A stretch of 64,000 nucleotides of DNA, from contig NC_049997.1 in the NCBI RefSeq assembly GCF_000003815.2, forward strand, positions 6,163,204 to 6,227,203. The letters are read 5' to 3'. Under the pieces are notes generated by a model. The model searched no databases. It worked only from the letters and a program-made list of their open reading frames with translations, and had not been told where the DNA came from. The translations under genes and the position numbers were made by a program. How positions within the stretch are numbered: position 1 is the first letter of the stretch; every line of letters starts with the position of its first letter. The stretch comes from Branchiostoma floridae (Eukaryota > Chordata > Leptocardii > Amphioxiformes > Branchiostomatidae). Below are positions 47,901 through 58,461 of this stretch, piece after piece.

Positions 47901-50900
47901 GCTTAAAGGGTCTCTGCCTTTGATAGAGTCGACAACAAGAGCAAGAACGCCTGCAAAAAGAACAGCTTCAAGCGTGTTGGAAAACGTTCGAGTGAAAAAG
48001 ACAAGCGTCACATAACAGGCTGAATACACAGCAAGACAATTGAATCCATCCATTTCCCCACCCATATACTTTCTCTCGCCACCGTTACAAACTCTCCACA
48101 GACAATAGTCTACGAAGAATGAGAGAACCATTGTCCAAAGCCTTGGTGCAATCAGTAGAGTGTATGCGCTGAGAAGTTCAGGCAGTGACCCTAAATAGTT
48201 GATGATCTTCAGAACCAGGAAAGGTATACCCGAGGTGAGAAAGGGTAGGACAGGAGACCGGATAGGAAGGTCTTCTGTCCACTCCCACGTCAGGCGCACC
48301 TTGTAGTTCAGAACCGTTCCTGTGAATGCAAAGAACAGAACATCTTGATTTGATGAGCATTGCACGTACTGCGTGTATGGGAACTTTGTTGACATGTATT
48401 ATGCAATGTTTCTTATATAATGTGGCGTAACAATACCAAGAAAACGAGACGGAGTATCAAAACACAACAAATTTTCGCTTTTTCAGTCTGTTCTTTTCAC
48501 GTTTAACTAATGTTTCCGCATACAAATGTGAGTAAAAAAATAGAACTATTAATGCATTTTGTACCATGCATGTGAAGACTATGTGTATAGACAGTACCTC
48601 TGTTATCTATTTTGTCTGACCCTTAATTTTTCCCTTATGATCTCAGTGAAAAGCTGTCTGCGGGCCGACTGTACCTTTCAAGAACAAAGGTTCGAACAAA
48701 CAAAAAATACACATTTTCACTGGGGTTCACCGTCCACTATGGCGGTCAATGCCTACGCCATAGCCACGTGATTGCAAACACCATATAAGGTGATCCTGAC
48801 CTGCCATGACCTCCGGAGCCTGGAAGAACTCGTCCGGGTGGATGTAACCCGACTGGGGCAGCAGAACCAAGGTCACACGGAGCACTGCCAAGGTCAACCA
48901 GACGGTTCGTGCTTCCATCGTGGAACAATCTTTATTGACAATGACAATGATCATTATTGCATATCCATGCCCAAACATGGGGAAAATACATTCAGTTTTA
49001 TAGATAATGCAAGGAGGTTCCCTCTTTCAACCTCCTTGGATAATGTATGTAGAAATGTAGAAAGAAACGTCATTTTACGTCGATGAAGGTTAGACATTCA
49101 GGTAATAACATACGCCAAATAATAACTACTTAAGCAACTGGATATGATTTGGGAAACGGTCAGACGTTTCAGATAGTATCCGCTATCTCTCGTCAGTTAT
49201 ACTGAAGAGCAATCTCCAAGCAGATCCTACGGTGCCATATAAGACAGTATCAAAGCCGGCCAAGAAGTATAGCCGGCCAAATAGATTCTTCTTGACCCTA
49301 GCTGCTATCGGCCAAGTAAAGCTAAACTAGCAACAAAATGGCCTTGGGATTTGTTAACCATTGATAGATAAGTTTACATTGGACGCCCAAAGATTTGCCT
49401 TGTGTCACATCCATTACTGTACTCTCTCGTATATAGTGTTAATTTCTGGTTCTAAAAGTATCTACCAAACTCTCCTTTTGCAAACCATAGCGAACGTACC
49501 ATACCTGTATCTGGTCCCAAGCACAAACAGCAGATGTATGAACGTGTAATAAGCTGGCCTTCTCACCTTGAACCTAGTCACCTTGTCACAGTTAGGTTCG
49601 AATCCGATGCAGCCGCCTGTGGTGTATCCTACAGAAAGACGCTTTGCAACTTCTGTATTCCCTCACTCGACTCAGGTGAAAATAAGTTCTCGACGATGTT
49701 CAGGGCGTCTTACCGGTCTACTGTATTCCCTCACTCGGCTCAGGAGAAAATAACGACGATGTTCAGGGCGTCTTCTAGGAGGGGACGTAGAGGTCAGTTC
49801 TGTAAGGAGAGCCACACCTCAAGCGCGTTGAAGTTCCTTGTTAGAAAGAGTTGGGGTCCTTCCCGGTGTGACTGGTTCAAACCTGACAGTTTAAACTTAC
49901 GCCGCTTGTACGCACTGTGTTACACCGAAGGGTGGTGTATCGGTTGTGCGAAAATCCACAAGCGTCTCCCTTAATTACCTTTCCTATGCCTTTTCCCCAC
50001 GCCAATTCACCACGTCTTTTCAATGATTGACTACCGATTAGTAGGGACAGTACGCGTATTGTGACGTGGTCCTGTGGTTAGGTGCACGTGGTTATTGACT
50101 TAGAAACCAAAGGTCGAATCCCTTGCAGATGCCATAGCTGTACTAAAGGTAGTGTCCAAGAAGACGTGTCAGCTGGATAGGGACAAATAAGTTACCATGG
50201 CATTTCAGTCTGTCTTTGCAGGTTTTTCCTGACCGATTTTTCTTACACGTATTGACTGTCACTTGTTGAATGACATTCACATTCCCTTACACAACCACAC
50301 TCGTGTAGTCTGTAACAATATTCACACGTCATTAAACAACGGGTAGAACGATTTATTATTCTTGTAGCTGTTTTGGGTGTCTTTTGTATGAATATCCTAC
50401 ATAATAACAAATGCGTGTGTGTGTGGGGGCATATGGAATTTATGTGTGTGTTTGGTTATGTGTGTGTGTGTGTGTGTGTGTGATTGTGTGGCTCTATGTG
50501 TGTGATTGTGTTTGTGATTGTGTGTGTGTGTGACTGTGTGTGAGTGAGTGTATTGTTAACAGTTCTTGTCTCTCGCTGCACATGCGTTATTCAAATAACG
50601 AACCTCCCTACATATAACGTATGATCATTGATATTGAAGCGTTTACCTGATTGGTAGATCACACATGACGTAGATGATGACGTATGATTTCTACGTTGCA
50701 GACGAAAGTACTTACAGAAGAAGAGAACCTGGCAGCCACCATGGTTCCAAATCACTTACCAGAGAAAATGGGCACACTGAGGAAGATGTTCTTGAGCAAG
50801 AATATTCATTAGAACGTCTTCAAGATGGAGCTGGCCAGTGCGTAAGACAAGTTGAAGGTCAAGACTTGGAAGATGTGACAGAAACAAAAGGTAATTCGTA

Positions 50901-53900
50901 TTCGTTTCTTCATTTTTGTTTTAGGAACTTTGGTTTCACTAAGCAAGGAGCTTTCTTGCACTAAGGGAATTCGGAAAGGGAATGAAAGTTTTAGAAACGG
51001 TCTCCGGTTCAATTAGATGCTCCACTTCTGATTTTTAGAAGGAGAGGACCAAACACATTCGATCTGATTCGCTGTGTATAAAATATTACACCTGTAACGA
51101 TGGATGACACTTTGTCTTACTCAGGAGCCATATCTGACATAGGTGACGTAGGAACAGGGATACAGTCTTTCAACTACGTCACTGACTCCACCAACGTCAA
51201 CATCCTCAACGTGGGCGCCCACTCCGTGGTGCATTATGGGATACCTGAAGAACAACCACCTGTCGGTAGGTTGGACTGTTCCATTTGGAAACTTGACGGG
51301 GGTCGATTTGATTATTTTACAAATCCAAACAAAGGCGGTAGAACGATTTCACTATGTGATAATGGATGCACTGTTGGTGCATATAGCTTTGTCTTAGTTT
51401 GTTTCTAGTCTTTTTTATTTCCTCCATTTTCTTAAAATTTGTACAATGTGTAGAGGAGAGGTTCATATTTATATGCACACATTGCTTTCTGCATTCACAA
51501 GAGATTTCGTAGCGTAGAGGTTACAATCAGACAAAATCACCGACTCCATCGTTAAGGATCGGAGTCTCTGTCAATAGAGATCGAAGTTGAAAATTTCTGA
51601 CTGTGTTTTACACGCACAGAAAAACATATGGACTCCTACCAGGAGCTCTACTGATAGAATCAGTTATTGGACTGGTTGTATTTGCAATTGATTTTGATCG
51701 CGATTTCTGTTGATAAAAACTTTCAGTTACTCACGTAGAAGCCAGTTAATTGCACAGCGGATTATTGTACACTTCTGTTTATTGCACGGAATCCCAAAAT
51801 ACCAAACCGATGCGGTCCAGCTGAATAACTTCGCATTGTTGCACCATTAGAATAATTGCACGAAATACACTGGCGAAATCGACATGCAATTAAACAGCTC
51901 CTTCTCTTTTCATTTTTTTTTTTAGAAGAAGATATATGACGTATATGGATTCGGTGAAAATGAAGAACTTTCTATTTCTTTTTGTTCCACCTTAGAACAC
52001 GAGGATCCTATCCCCGTTCTGTGCATCGTGCACAAGCCGGTTGGTCCAATCCTGTCCACCCGTAGAAGGTCACGTGATCCGGACCCCAAGGCAGACTGTC
52101 GTCTATTGGTCGGCGTCAAGCATGACGTCAGCAGTAATGAGCTCATGGCCTTGTCCTTCAGCGAGAACCTGTCGAACGGCATTGTGGGAACGGATATCAA
52201 TGACCCGGTAAGTCTTGAGTTTAGACAAGGAGGTTAAAAAAAAAAAAACCCTCCTAGGTTTAGACCAGTGTGTGAAAAGCTAAGTTTGTTTAGCGGGAGA
52301 AAGTTTGTCATAATATCGTTTTTGGCATTGAAGTAAGAACAGTTTCCTTGCAAATAAAGGAAACGTTCCACTGCGATACTTGTACTAGTACTTTTCTCTA
52401 AGCAGGTGTAATGATCCGCCTCATTCTCATTGTTTTTCGTCTTATTTTGTGTAACATTAAAAACTCTTTTCTAGTACTGAACATTTTAACAGTAACCCTC
52501 AGTTTCTACAATATATCCTTTGTTTATTATTTCCACAGTCGCGCCAGTATCTTATAGATTTGACTTCCATCAGTAACATGTCTACTGATGACCACTGCGA
52601 CAGACCCTCCCGGTGTCTGTACTGCCCTTTAGTCCCTGACCCGTCACAAATCACACTCACCAGAAACGTCTGCGGCTTCTGGCTACGATTCTTCGGACCA
52701 GCCACCACCTTCGACGTATCCTTGGGCCTCCGAGTCGCCAAACTTCGGAGCGACGACGACACGTTGCCGAAAACACCCGAACACACGACGACCGATTCGG
52801 AGACCATAGAACTCGTTGACGAAGTTACGATCAGCATCGAAACGTGCAGCGTGCGCAGGAGACGAAAAAACAACTCAGAAAGAGAAGTCAGGGACGAAGA
52901 TGGCGAAGTTCGGAAGGCTACAAGATGGAAAGATGTTTGGATCCGTGGATCGAAAGAGGTGACAGACAGCTCAGGTGACCTCGTTCCCAGAGTGATGAAT
53001 CGGACAAAACGAACAGGTGAGTAGACTTTCTTTTTACTATAGGCTGCGACAATTGTGCAAATATTTCACAGATGGTCAGATCGCTCAATGAATTTACGAG
53101 AAAAAAACACGATTTTATATGTTTTGTCATCATTTATTACCTTTTTACCATATAAAGTAAAGGGTTACACAAATTCCTTTCTGGTCGCTGCACGGTCACT
53201 TAGCAATCGCCGTGTAGTTAGTAAAAAGGAGACCTAAAGGACACTATGTTGAAAAAACAAGCTTCTATTATATATATATAAATACCATAGCATATTGATT
53301 TTGTATGACGATATGAAATAATGTCTTTTGCTTCACAGGCAGCCTCAAGACGAAATCGTATGGTCAGATCTTGGGTCGTCTGGAAATGTTGGGGGAAGAG
53401 GGTAAGAGCAAATTAAGACTCTTAGTACATGAATTGCTGTTGGTAAATAAAGGCGATAATTTTGAATATTTTTATAATTCTGAAACCATACATTAGTCGC
53501 TGTGGCATCATTTAGTCTTGATTGTCAAATCTTCTGAAAACAAACATACTTTGTCGTCTTTTATGCCTAACGTTTTTTGGTATAGTGTTAAACGCTATCA
53601 CGTTTGCTCTTGGCTTTGTATACGTATGAACCTTGTGTATGCCGTTTGCATTTTGTGAGTCTGCCACTACCAGCCCAAAGCCGCCTAGGCAGACCCATGC
53701 AATGAGTTGTTTTAATGTCAATAAAGAAAGAAAGAAAGAAAATACAGAGACCTGGAACTATAAAAAAACGTAATGGCAAGAAATGTTTTACAGGGAACTG
53801 GGCAGAATTTGACTATTTCTCCGCTCATCTGGTGAAAACATACGAGCGGAAAGATGTGGACTTGTACCTAGTGGTCGCGTTGGAGGTGAGCAGTTTTACT

Positions 53901-56900
53901 TTTTAGGATCTAATTGTTGAGTATGTTCCTCCTGAAACACACATAACCAACTTCCGTATGCAAGTAGATAAACCCTGTTGTATAAGCTCCATTTTAGTAT
54001 ATGTAAGGCTGTAACATAAAGCAAGAAGAACTGTAACTATACAACTGCTTGGTCATTATTACCTTTACTTAACCGATAAAAGAATAGATGTGCAGTAAAG
54101 GTCTTTCATTCGCTAATTCAGTCATTTGTTGATCCATTCGTTCGTTCATTTTCTAAAATTCTCACGCACATTTGGCATCCACAGCAAGCCTTTGCGGAGT
54201 ACTACAAGCGTAACCTCGGTGCAGCGGTGACCATCACCAAAGGTGCACTGAAGACGCTGAAGAAGAGGCCAGCCGACAACACCAACATGCTGGCCGGGCG
54301 CGCGTACTACCTGCTCTCCGCTATCTACCAGGTAGCCCGGAAGTACGGAGTGGCCGAGAGGTGTATGGAGCACGCACAGCAGGTGGGGTATACCAACATT
54401 AGGAACCTAATGATGACGGTCTGGGAGGGTTTGAGACGGGCTCTGGTGGCCTACAAGGGTTTGAAACTGTTTATTTTTAAGACGGTCTGTAAGGGTTCGG
54501 GTCGGTCTGTGAGGGCATGGGACGGTGTCAGACGTTTGGAATTGTTTGACTCGGACGGTCTGGAACGATTTGGGATGGGCTCGGACGGTTTGGAATGGTT
54601 TTGAACGGATTGGACTGTTTGAAATACTAGTAGTTAGGGACGGCCTGGGACGGTTTGGGACGGTCTGCGAGGGTTTGGGACGGGGTCTAGGACAGTTTTG
54701 GAATGGTTTGGGTCGCGATCGGACGGTCTTGTAGGGTTTGGGACGAAGCCGAACGCTTTGAAATGGTTTGGGACGGAGCCGGACGCTTTGCAAGGGTTTG
54801 GGACGGGGTAGGACGCTTTTGGAATAGCTTGGGATGGGCTCGGACGCTTTGGGAGAGTTTGGGACGGGGCCGGACGCTTTGGGAGAGTTTGGGACGGGGC
54901 CGAACGCTTTGGAAGGGTTTGGGACGGGGCCGGACGCTTTGGAATGGTTTGGAACGGGGCCGGACGCTTTAGAATGGTTTGGGACGGGGTCGGACGCTTT
55001 GGGAGGGTTTGGGACGGGGTCGGACGCTTTGGGAGAGTTTGGGACGGGGCCGGACGCTTTGGGAGGGTTTGGGACGGGGCCGGACGCTTTGGGCGGGTTT
55101 GGGACTGGGCCGGACGCTTTGGGAGAGTTTGGGACGGGGCCGAACGCTTTGGGAGGGTTTGGGACGGGGCCGGACGCTTTGGGAGAGTTTGGGACGGGGC
55201 CGGACGCTTTGGGAGGGTTTGGGACGGGGCCGGACGCTTTGCAAGTGTTTGGGACGGGCAGGACGCTTTGAAATGGTTTGGGACGGGGACGGACGCTTTG
55301 GAATGGTTTGGGACGGGGTCGGACGCTTTGGAATGGTTTGGGACGGGGCAGGACGCTTTGGAATAGTTTGGGACGGGGCCGGACGCTTTGGAATGGTTTG
55401 GGACGGGGCCGGACGCTTTGGGAGGGTTTGGGACGGGGCCGGACGCTTTGGAATGGTTTGGGACGGGGCCGGACGCTTTGCAAGTGTTTGGGACGGGGCC
55501 GAACGCTTTGGAATGGTTTGGGACGGGGCCGTACGCTTTGGGAGGGTTTGGGACGGGGCCGGACGCTTTGAAATAGTTTGGGACGGGCTCGGACGGTCTG
55601 GGGGAGTTTGGGACGGGGCCAGACGCTTTGGGAGGGTTTGGGACGGGGCCGGACGCTTTGGAATGGTTTGGGACGGGTCCGGACGCTTTGGAATGGTTTG
55701 GGACGGGGTCGGACGCTTTGGGAGGGTTTGGGACGGGGTCGGACGCTTTGGGAGGATTTGGGACGGGGTCGGACGCTTTGGGAGGGTTTGGGACGGGGTC
55801 GGACGCTTTGGGAGGGTTTGGGACGGGGTCGGACGCTTTGGGAGAGTTTGGGACGGGGCCGGACGCTTTGGGAGAGTTTGGGACGGGGCCGGACGCTTTG
55901 GGAGAGTTTGGGACGGGGCAGGGCGCTTTGGGAGGGTTTGGGACGGGGCCGGACGCTTTGGGAGGTTTTGGGACGCGGCCGGACGCTTTGGGTGGGTTTG
56001 GGACTGGGCCGGACGCTTTGGGGGGAGGGGGGTGGTTGGGACGGGGCCGGACGCTTTGGAATAATTTGGGACGGGGTCGGCATCCGAAGCTATTAGAATG
56101 CTTCAATTTTAGAGAGTTGCCATTGTTGTATTCTTTTAACAATTTAAAACAAAAGTTTCATTCTTATTTCTACAGGCTTTGTCAGACTTTGAGATCGGCG
56201 AGGATACAGGTAACGCCTGTTACAACAAAGGATCCCTGTACACTGACATCATAGCGAACGATAGCTGCCCTTCAGACAGGATGTTCGATGAGGTAATAGA
56301 ACATTATATAGAACAATGGTCCATTGAATGGAACTTTATATAGAACAATAAAACATCAAATAGATCAGAACACCTGACAACAATAGAACATTACGTAGAA
56401 CATTAGAGAATAGAACAATTCTAACCTGGCTCCATCGTCCATGGCGACAGTGTCTTTTCTTTTGTATGGAGGCTTCAAAACAGAAAACATGTTGAATTCC
56501 TTCTTTTGATCCTTACAAACGTATGATTTGAGATGGCGTAAATTCAAGTACACCAACTCAATATATTCCTTTGGGTATCAAAAACATTTCCACAGAATCT
56601 TAGTAAATTCATACCATGATAACGGGCTCTTTTTACTGTGACGATGATTTAAAAAAAGTTCGGACTCGACTAGCAGACAACCTTTTCCGGTTACAATATT
56701 CGCAAGTTAGTATAACTCCATTTCTGGAATAAAACTTTTACTTAAAAAGCCAAATAACTCTTAAGGTTTAATTGTCCTGTTTTTAAGGTCCGAGAAAGCC
56801 TAGAGTTGGCGATCTGCCATTGGCGGAAGGACCCCTCGGGGTGCGTGGCCCACCAGAGGCGAGCTCACACGAAGTTGGCTTCGGCTCTCCTCGTCTGCGA

Positions 56901-57291
56901 CACCCAGCAAGGTCGGGCACGAAACGTCAACCCGAGAAATGTCGAGGCCGCCCGAAGGAGCATCGAGACGGTTCGCAAGGAGTTGTGGCAGGGGATGCCG
57001 AAGCGAGGGCGATGTCGCTTTCTTCTGACCGAGTCGGATCTGTACTACAGAGAAGAGGGCTTCACCCTCTCACAGGAGAAGGCCCACGAAGCGCGGAATC
57101 TTGCTACGCAGTGCGGGTTCAAACTTGAAGCAGAAATGGCGGATCAGCGATTGGTGCATCTTGCCAGTTGCCAACGCTCACCAGTTCCGACACGTACCAC
57201 AAGTCAGCTGCTGAACGGCGTCACACTGGCCGATTCGACTATGGGGTCATCCATGGCTTCTCGGGACTCTTCATCTGAACAACTAGGATAA
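41921..57291 (+). CDS. Membrane-anchored TPR-like protein, ten exons, 699 aa
   Basis: Coding exons are 41921-42026, 50702-50890, 51125-51265, 51996-52207, 52539-53016, 53339-53401, 53794-53885, 54185-54382, 56176-56292 and 56788-57291. All nine introns are GT-AG and every junction phase agrees, giving 2100 coding bases. Residues 6-24 form a hydrophobic helix followed by RRRGKG, predicting a signal anchor with the bulk in the cytosol. Residues 36-145 are acidic and low-complexity. Residues 146-375 form an unrecognised domain with a Cys cluster ([13 protein letters not shown]). From about 397 to 675 the sequence is helical and TPR-like ([38 protein letters not shown]). Similar TPR tails occur, from memory, in uncharacterised lancelet and mollusc proteins. 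Function is unknown. Its first intron hosts PIGZ on the other strand. Confidence 0.8.
42598..42770. mobile_element. MITE copy 1 (relative at 51.73 kb)
   Basis: Inverted ends AGAAGCCAGTTAATTGCAC and GTGCAATTAAACGGCTTCT flank about 135 bp. The same element occurs at 51731-51906 with roughly 80% identity by eye. Both copies are in introns of the TPR gene, in the same orientation. Confidence 0.75.
42773..42866. repeat. Hairpin with about 27-bp arms
   Basis: The arm at 42773-42799 (CCAAGCAGAGGTCGAGTCGC, then GGAGACA) pairs with 42839-42866 with few mismatches across a loop of about 40 bp. It adjoins MITE copy 1. It could be a small foldback transposon or an RNA hairpin. Confidence 0.7.
43269..44226. 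mobile_element. piggyBac-like MITE, 958 bp, TTAA-flanked
   Basis: The ends CCCTATTCAGACCGGG and its reverse complement CCCGGTCTGAATAGGG are flanked by TTAA (43265-43268 and 44227-44230), the target duplication of piggyBac transposons, with the usual CCC/GGG termini. Sub-terminal sequence also pairs, including long G and C runs and GGCTTTTGAGGCC-like arms. Inside are five perfect TGACGTCA sites (43609, 43847, 43860, 43871, 44020) and AAGATGGCGG, a YY1-type motif, at 43631. No transposase is encoded. Confidence 0.82.
44357..44878. mobile_element. TTAA-flanked MITE, 522 bp
   Basis: AGGGGCATTCCACTCCA at 44357 is matched in reverse complement at the right end (TGGAGTGGAATGCCCCT to 44878). TTAA flanks both sides (44353-44356 and 44879-44882). 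Pairing extends imperfectly inward through GTGTTTTCC-ATAGAT. It belongs to a TTAA-targeting family different from the preceding element. No transposase is encoded. Confidence 0.8.
44885..45075. repeat. Dispersed repeat, relative at 19.5 kb
   Basis: AAAAGTTGATTTCAAGGGGC followed by GTGTTACATTCAGTCAAATG resembles 19520-19600. The class is unknown. Confidence 0.5.
45164..45647. mobile_element. TA-flanked MITE with CAGTCAAACCTG ends
   Basis: CAGTCAAACCTGTCTATAGC (45164) and its counterpart ending CAGGTTTGACTG (45647) are inverted and flanked by TA on both sides, consistent with Tc1/mariner-pogo mobilisation. The interior repeats GTGGCCACTATAGA and CCAAGTGGCTGC motifs. A truncated relative lies at 62925-63044 in a TAF8 intron. 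Confidence 0.75.
46242..46423. mobile_element. Palindromic MITE, second copy of the 33.4-kb family
   Basis: GTTCTATTTCGAACGCTTAC and TTTTTGACGGAGGTGTTCGA form inner arms, and GATCGGTCCATTA forms the right end. It is oriented opposite to the 33403-33573 copy and ends 75 bp from the PIGZ stop codon. Confidence 0.75.
46500..48918 (-). CDS. PIGZ: GPI mannosyltransferase 4 (PIGZ/SMP3), two exons
   Basis: PIGZ adds the fourth, side-branch mannose to the GPI-anchor precursor in the ER membrane (GT22 family). Exon 1 is 48801-48918 and exon 2 is 46500-48343. Joining them in phase 1 gives EVMA-D-VLFF and a 653-aa protein. Near the N-terminus is the family motif HPDEFFQ (residues 27-33). The body is a multi-pass membrane protein with [21 protein letters not shown] and [11 protein letters not shown] followed by [12 protein letters not shown], blocks I associate with PIGZ rather than PIGB, ALG9 or ALG12. 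It is longer than the human protein (about 580 aa) owing to two hydrophilic loop insertions. An in-frame upstream ATG at 48978 exists; I chose 48918 because it places the first helix and HPDE as in the family. The whole gene lies in intron 1 of the TPR gene, antisense to it. The intron acceptor has a weak pyrimidine tract. Confidence 0.9.
48919..50070. other. PIGZ upstream region within TPR intron 1
   Basis: This probably holds the PIGZ promoter, but no TATA box stands out. A dispersed repeat (49082-49215, relative at 19.2 kb) and a fragment of the 56-bp unit (49917-49945) are present. An open frame at 49534-49974 (+) has no recognised product. Confidence 0.4.
50071..50180 (+). mobile_element. 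Possible tRNA-derived SINE
   Basis: GTGGTTAGGTGCACGTGG followed about 30 bp later by GGTCGAATCCC (50112-50122) resembles degenerate A and B boxes of RNA polymerase III. A GTGTCC phrase lies downstream. It is weaker than the element at 25.48 kb. Confidence 0.35.
50409..50555. repeat. TG-rich microsatellite
   Basis: Interrupted (TG)n runs on the + strand, lying 150 bp before exon 2 of the TPR gene. Confidence 0.9.
51731..51906. mobile_element. MITE copy 2 (relative at 42.6 kb)
   Basis: It has the same inverted ends (AGAAGCCAGTTAATTGCAC … GCAATTAAACAGCTCCTTCT) and interior (GGTCCAGCTGAATAACTTCG) as 42598-42770. It lies in intron 3, 90 bp before exon 4. Confidence 0.75.
53480..53755 (+). mobile_element. 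Retroelement 3' end with GAAA tail
   Basis: The segment ends GTCAATAAAGAAAGAAAGAA, a poly-purine tail typical of non-LTR retrotransposons or SINEs. It is preceded by CCGCCTAGGCAGACCCATGC. It lies in intron 6, ending just before exon 7. The 5' part is missing or unrecognised. Confidence 0.5.
54400..56082 (+). repeat. 30-bp G-rich minisatellite filling intron 8
   Basis: The unit is GGTTTGGGACGGGGCCGGAC plus GCTTTGGGAG (30 bp), regular from about 54760 to 56075 (roughly 44 copies) and degenerate before that. Main variants swap GGGAGGG for GGAATGG and GGGGCC for GGGGTC. Since 30 is a multiple of three and stop-free, long open frames (up to 558 codons on the minus strand and 361 on the plus) run through it; these are artefacts. 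GGGAGGGTTTGGGACGGGG fits a G-quadruplex motif on the transcribed RNA strand of the TPR gene. Confidence 0.95.
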
Positions 57292-57687
57292 GTTGATGAA
57301 CGCCAGGGTTTATGAGGAACAGAAGAATTGTACATATAAGCATTATATATAGATGTATTCCTTTTTATGTATGGGAGAGGCTACATGTAAGAGAAGACAG
57401 GGTGCATATTACGACAGTAGTTCCAATAGCCTGTCGCTAAAGCTCACGACCACATAAAGAGAGGGGCTCACCCTTGCCACAAGCAAATCGTCTTGTGCCT
57501 ATTTATGGAAAACAGGGTACTTTTCTCTTTCATTTTCATTTTGACGTTTATTTTACTACTTACTAATTTTGTGCATGCTAGACAACAGGGCAACACGTAA
57601 AGTAGTTGAAATGTAAATATTTCCTGTTACAGATCACATGGAGCTGAGTTTGAATGTATGCTGAACATCTTATTGAAGATTATCATC

Positions 57688-57693
57688 AATAAA
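57688..57693 (+). terminator. Polyadenylation signal of the TPR gene
   Basis: The first AATAAA after the stop codon (context CATCAATAAACT), giving a 3'UTR of about 400 bp. A minus-strand AATAAA (TTTATT at 57703-57708) lies 10 bp away and may serve the convergent microprotein gene. Confidence 0.5.
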
Positions 57694-58236
57694 CTAAACA
57701 TAGATTTATTGCCTGATATTTTGGTAAACATACAGATAAGTGATGAACAAAATACGTTGTACATGTTGCAAAAAAGGTTAGAACTCAATACAGGAATTTA
57801 CAGATACATACATGTATGTAACAGTGCCTAGCTGCAATACTTGTTATAAGCAGTCAGCTCACTGCCCTGAGTAAATTGACAGTCACAGAAAGACTTTCAA
57901 GTCAAGTCTTGTCAAGTCGACAAGTGGTCATCTATACTGGTTGTGTACAAAGTACTTGTTAACCAGTGATTGTAATGTACCAACCTTATGAAACTATTCA
58001 TATGGTTACCACTTACAAATAACTTATCGGAATAATTCTTTGATGTTAACAAAGAAGGATTTGACATACACAAGTATTCTTTTTCATCAGAAATATTTAT
58101 GTGGCTATGGTATCTTGGTAACCGCTTGATGTCTTCATCAATATGTAAACGAGATACGACTGCAGCACTAAATTAAAGTAGGTTCAAAATTTGTCATTAC
58201 ATTTGGTCTTTCTTTCCCTCCCTCTCTCCCAAAGTA

Positions 58237-58461
58237 TCATTGTCCAGTTCCTTCCTTTTGACCCTGTTCTTTTGGCTGTTCTTCTTGAGTCCTCGTCGTC
58301 TCTTCTTCTTTTTCTGTTTCCCCATCGGCTGTAGATGTGGAGCTGGGTGCATTCTGAAGTTCCTCTCTTCTGTACTTTTCCAGCAGCGGTCTGTAGATGT
58401 ACAGTCCTGTTAGCCATCCAAGGCTTAACACTGCTGCTATCTCCAGCTTACCAAGCCGCAT
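58237..58461 (-). CDS. 74-aa membrane microprotein, PIGBOS1-like
   Basis: The protein starts MRLGKLEIAAVLSLGWLTGL, continues YIYRPLLEKYRRE and ends in a long acidic-basic hydrophilic tail. One N-terminal helix (about residues 6-22) followed by G-x-YI-x-x-P-x-x-E-x-Y matches, without gaps, the core I recall for PIGBOS1, an outer-mitochondrial-membrane microprotein linked to the unfolded protein response. SMIM20/MITRAC7 is an alternative with a similar RPL..EEYKKE block. A 5'UTR intron is likely: donor GTAAGG after 58968 and acceptor CTCTTTTTCAG before 58568. The gene is tail-to-tail with the TPR gene and head-to-head with TAF8. That it is coding is likely; the orthology is tentative. Confidence 0.6.
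   Translation of the reverse strand: MRLGKLEIAAVLSLGWLTGLYIYRPLLEKYRREELQNAPSSTSTADGETEKEEETTRTQEEQPKEQGQKEGTGQ

Noticed and set aside
48746-48978. Alternative PIGZ start at 48978 and read-through of exon 1
   Set aside because: The downstream ATG at 48918 fits the family start, and splicing at GTCAG after 48801 restores the EVMA-D reading; read-through soon reaches a stop.
49570-49625. GTTCGAATCC motif suggesting a tRNA gene
   Set aside because: No cloverleaf arms or A box at the right distance; at best a degenerate SINE trace.
54407-56142. Long open frames (558 and 502 codons on -, 361 on +) of proline/serine- or glycine/tryptophan-rich repeats
   Set aside because: They are stop-free readings of a 30-bp minisatellite whose length is a multiple of three. 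The stretch lies in an intron whose flanking exons splice in phase.
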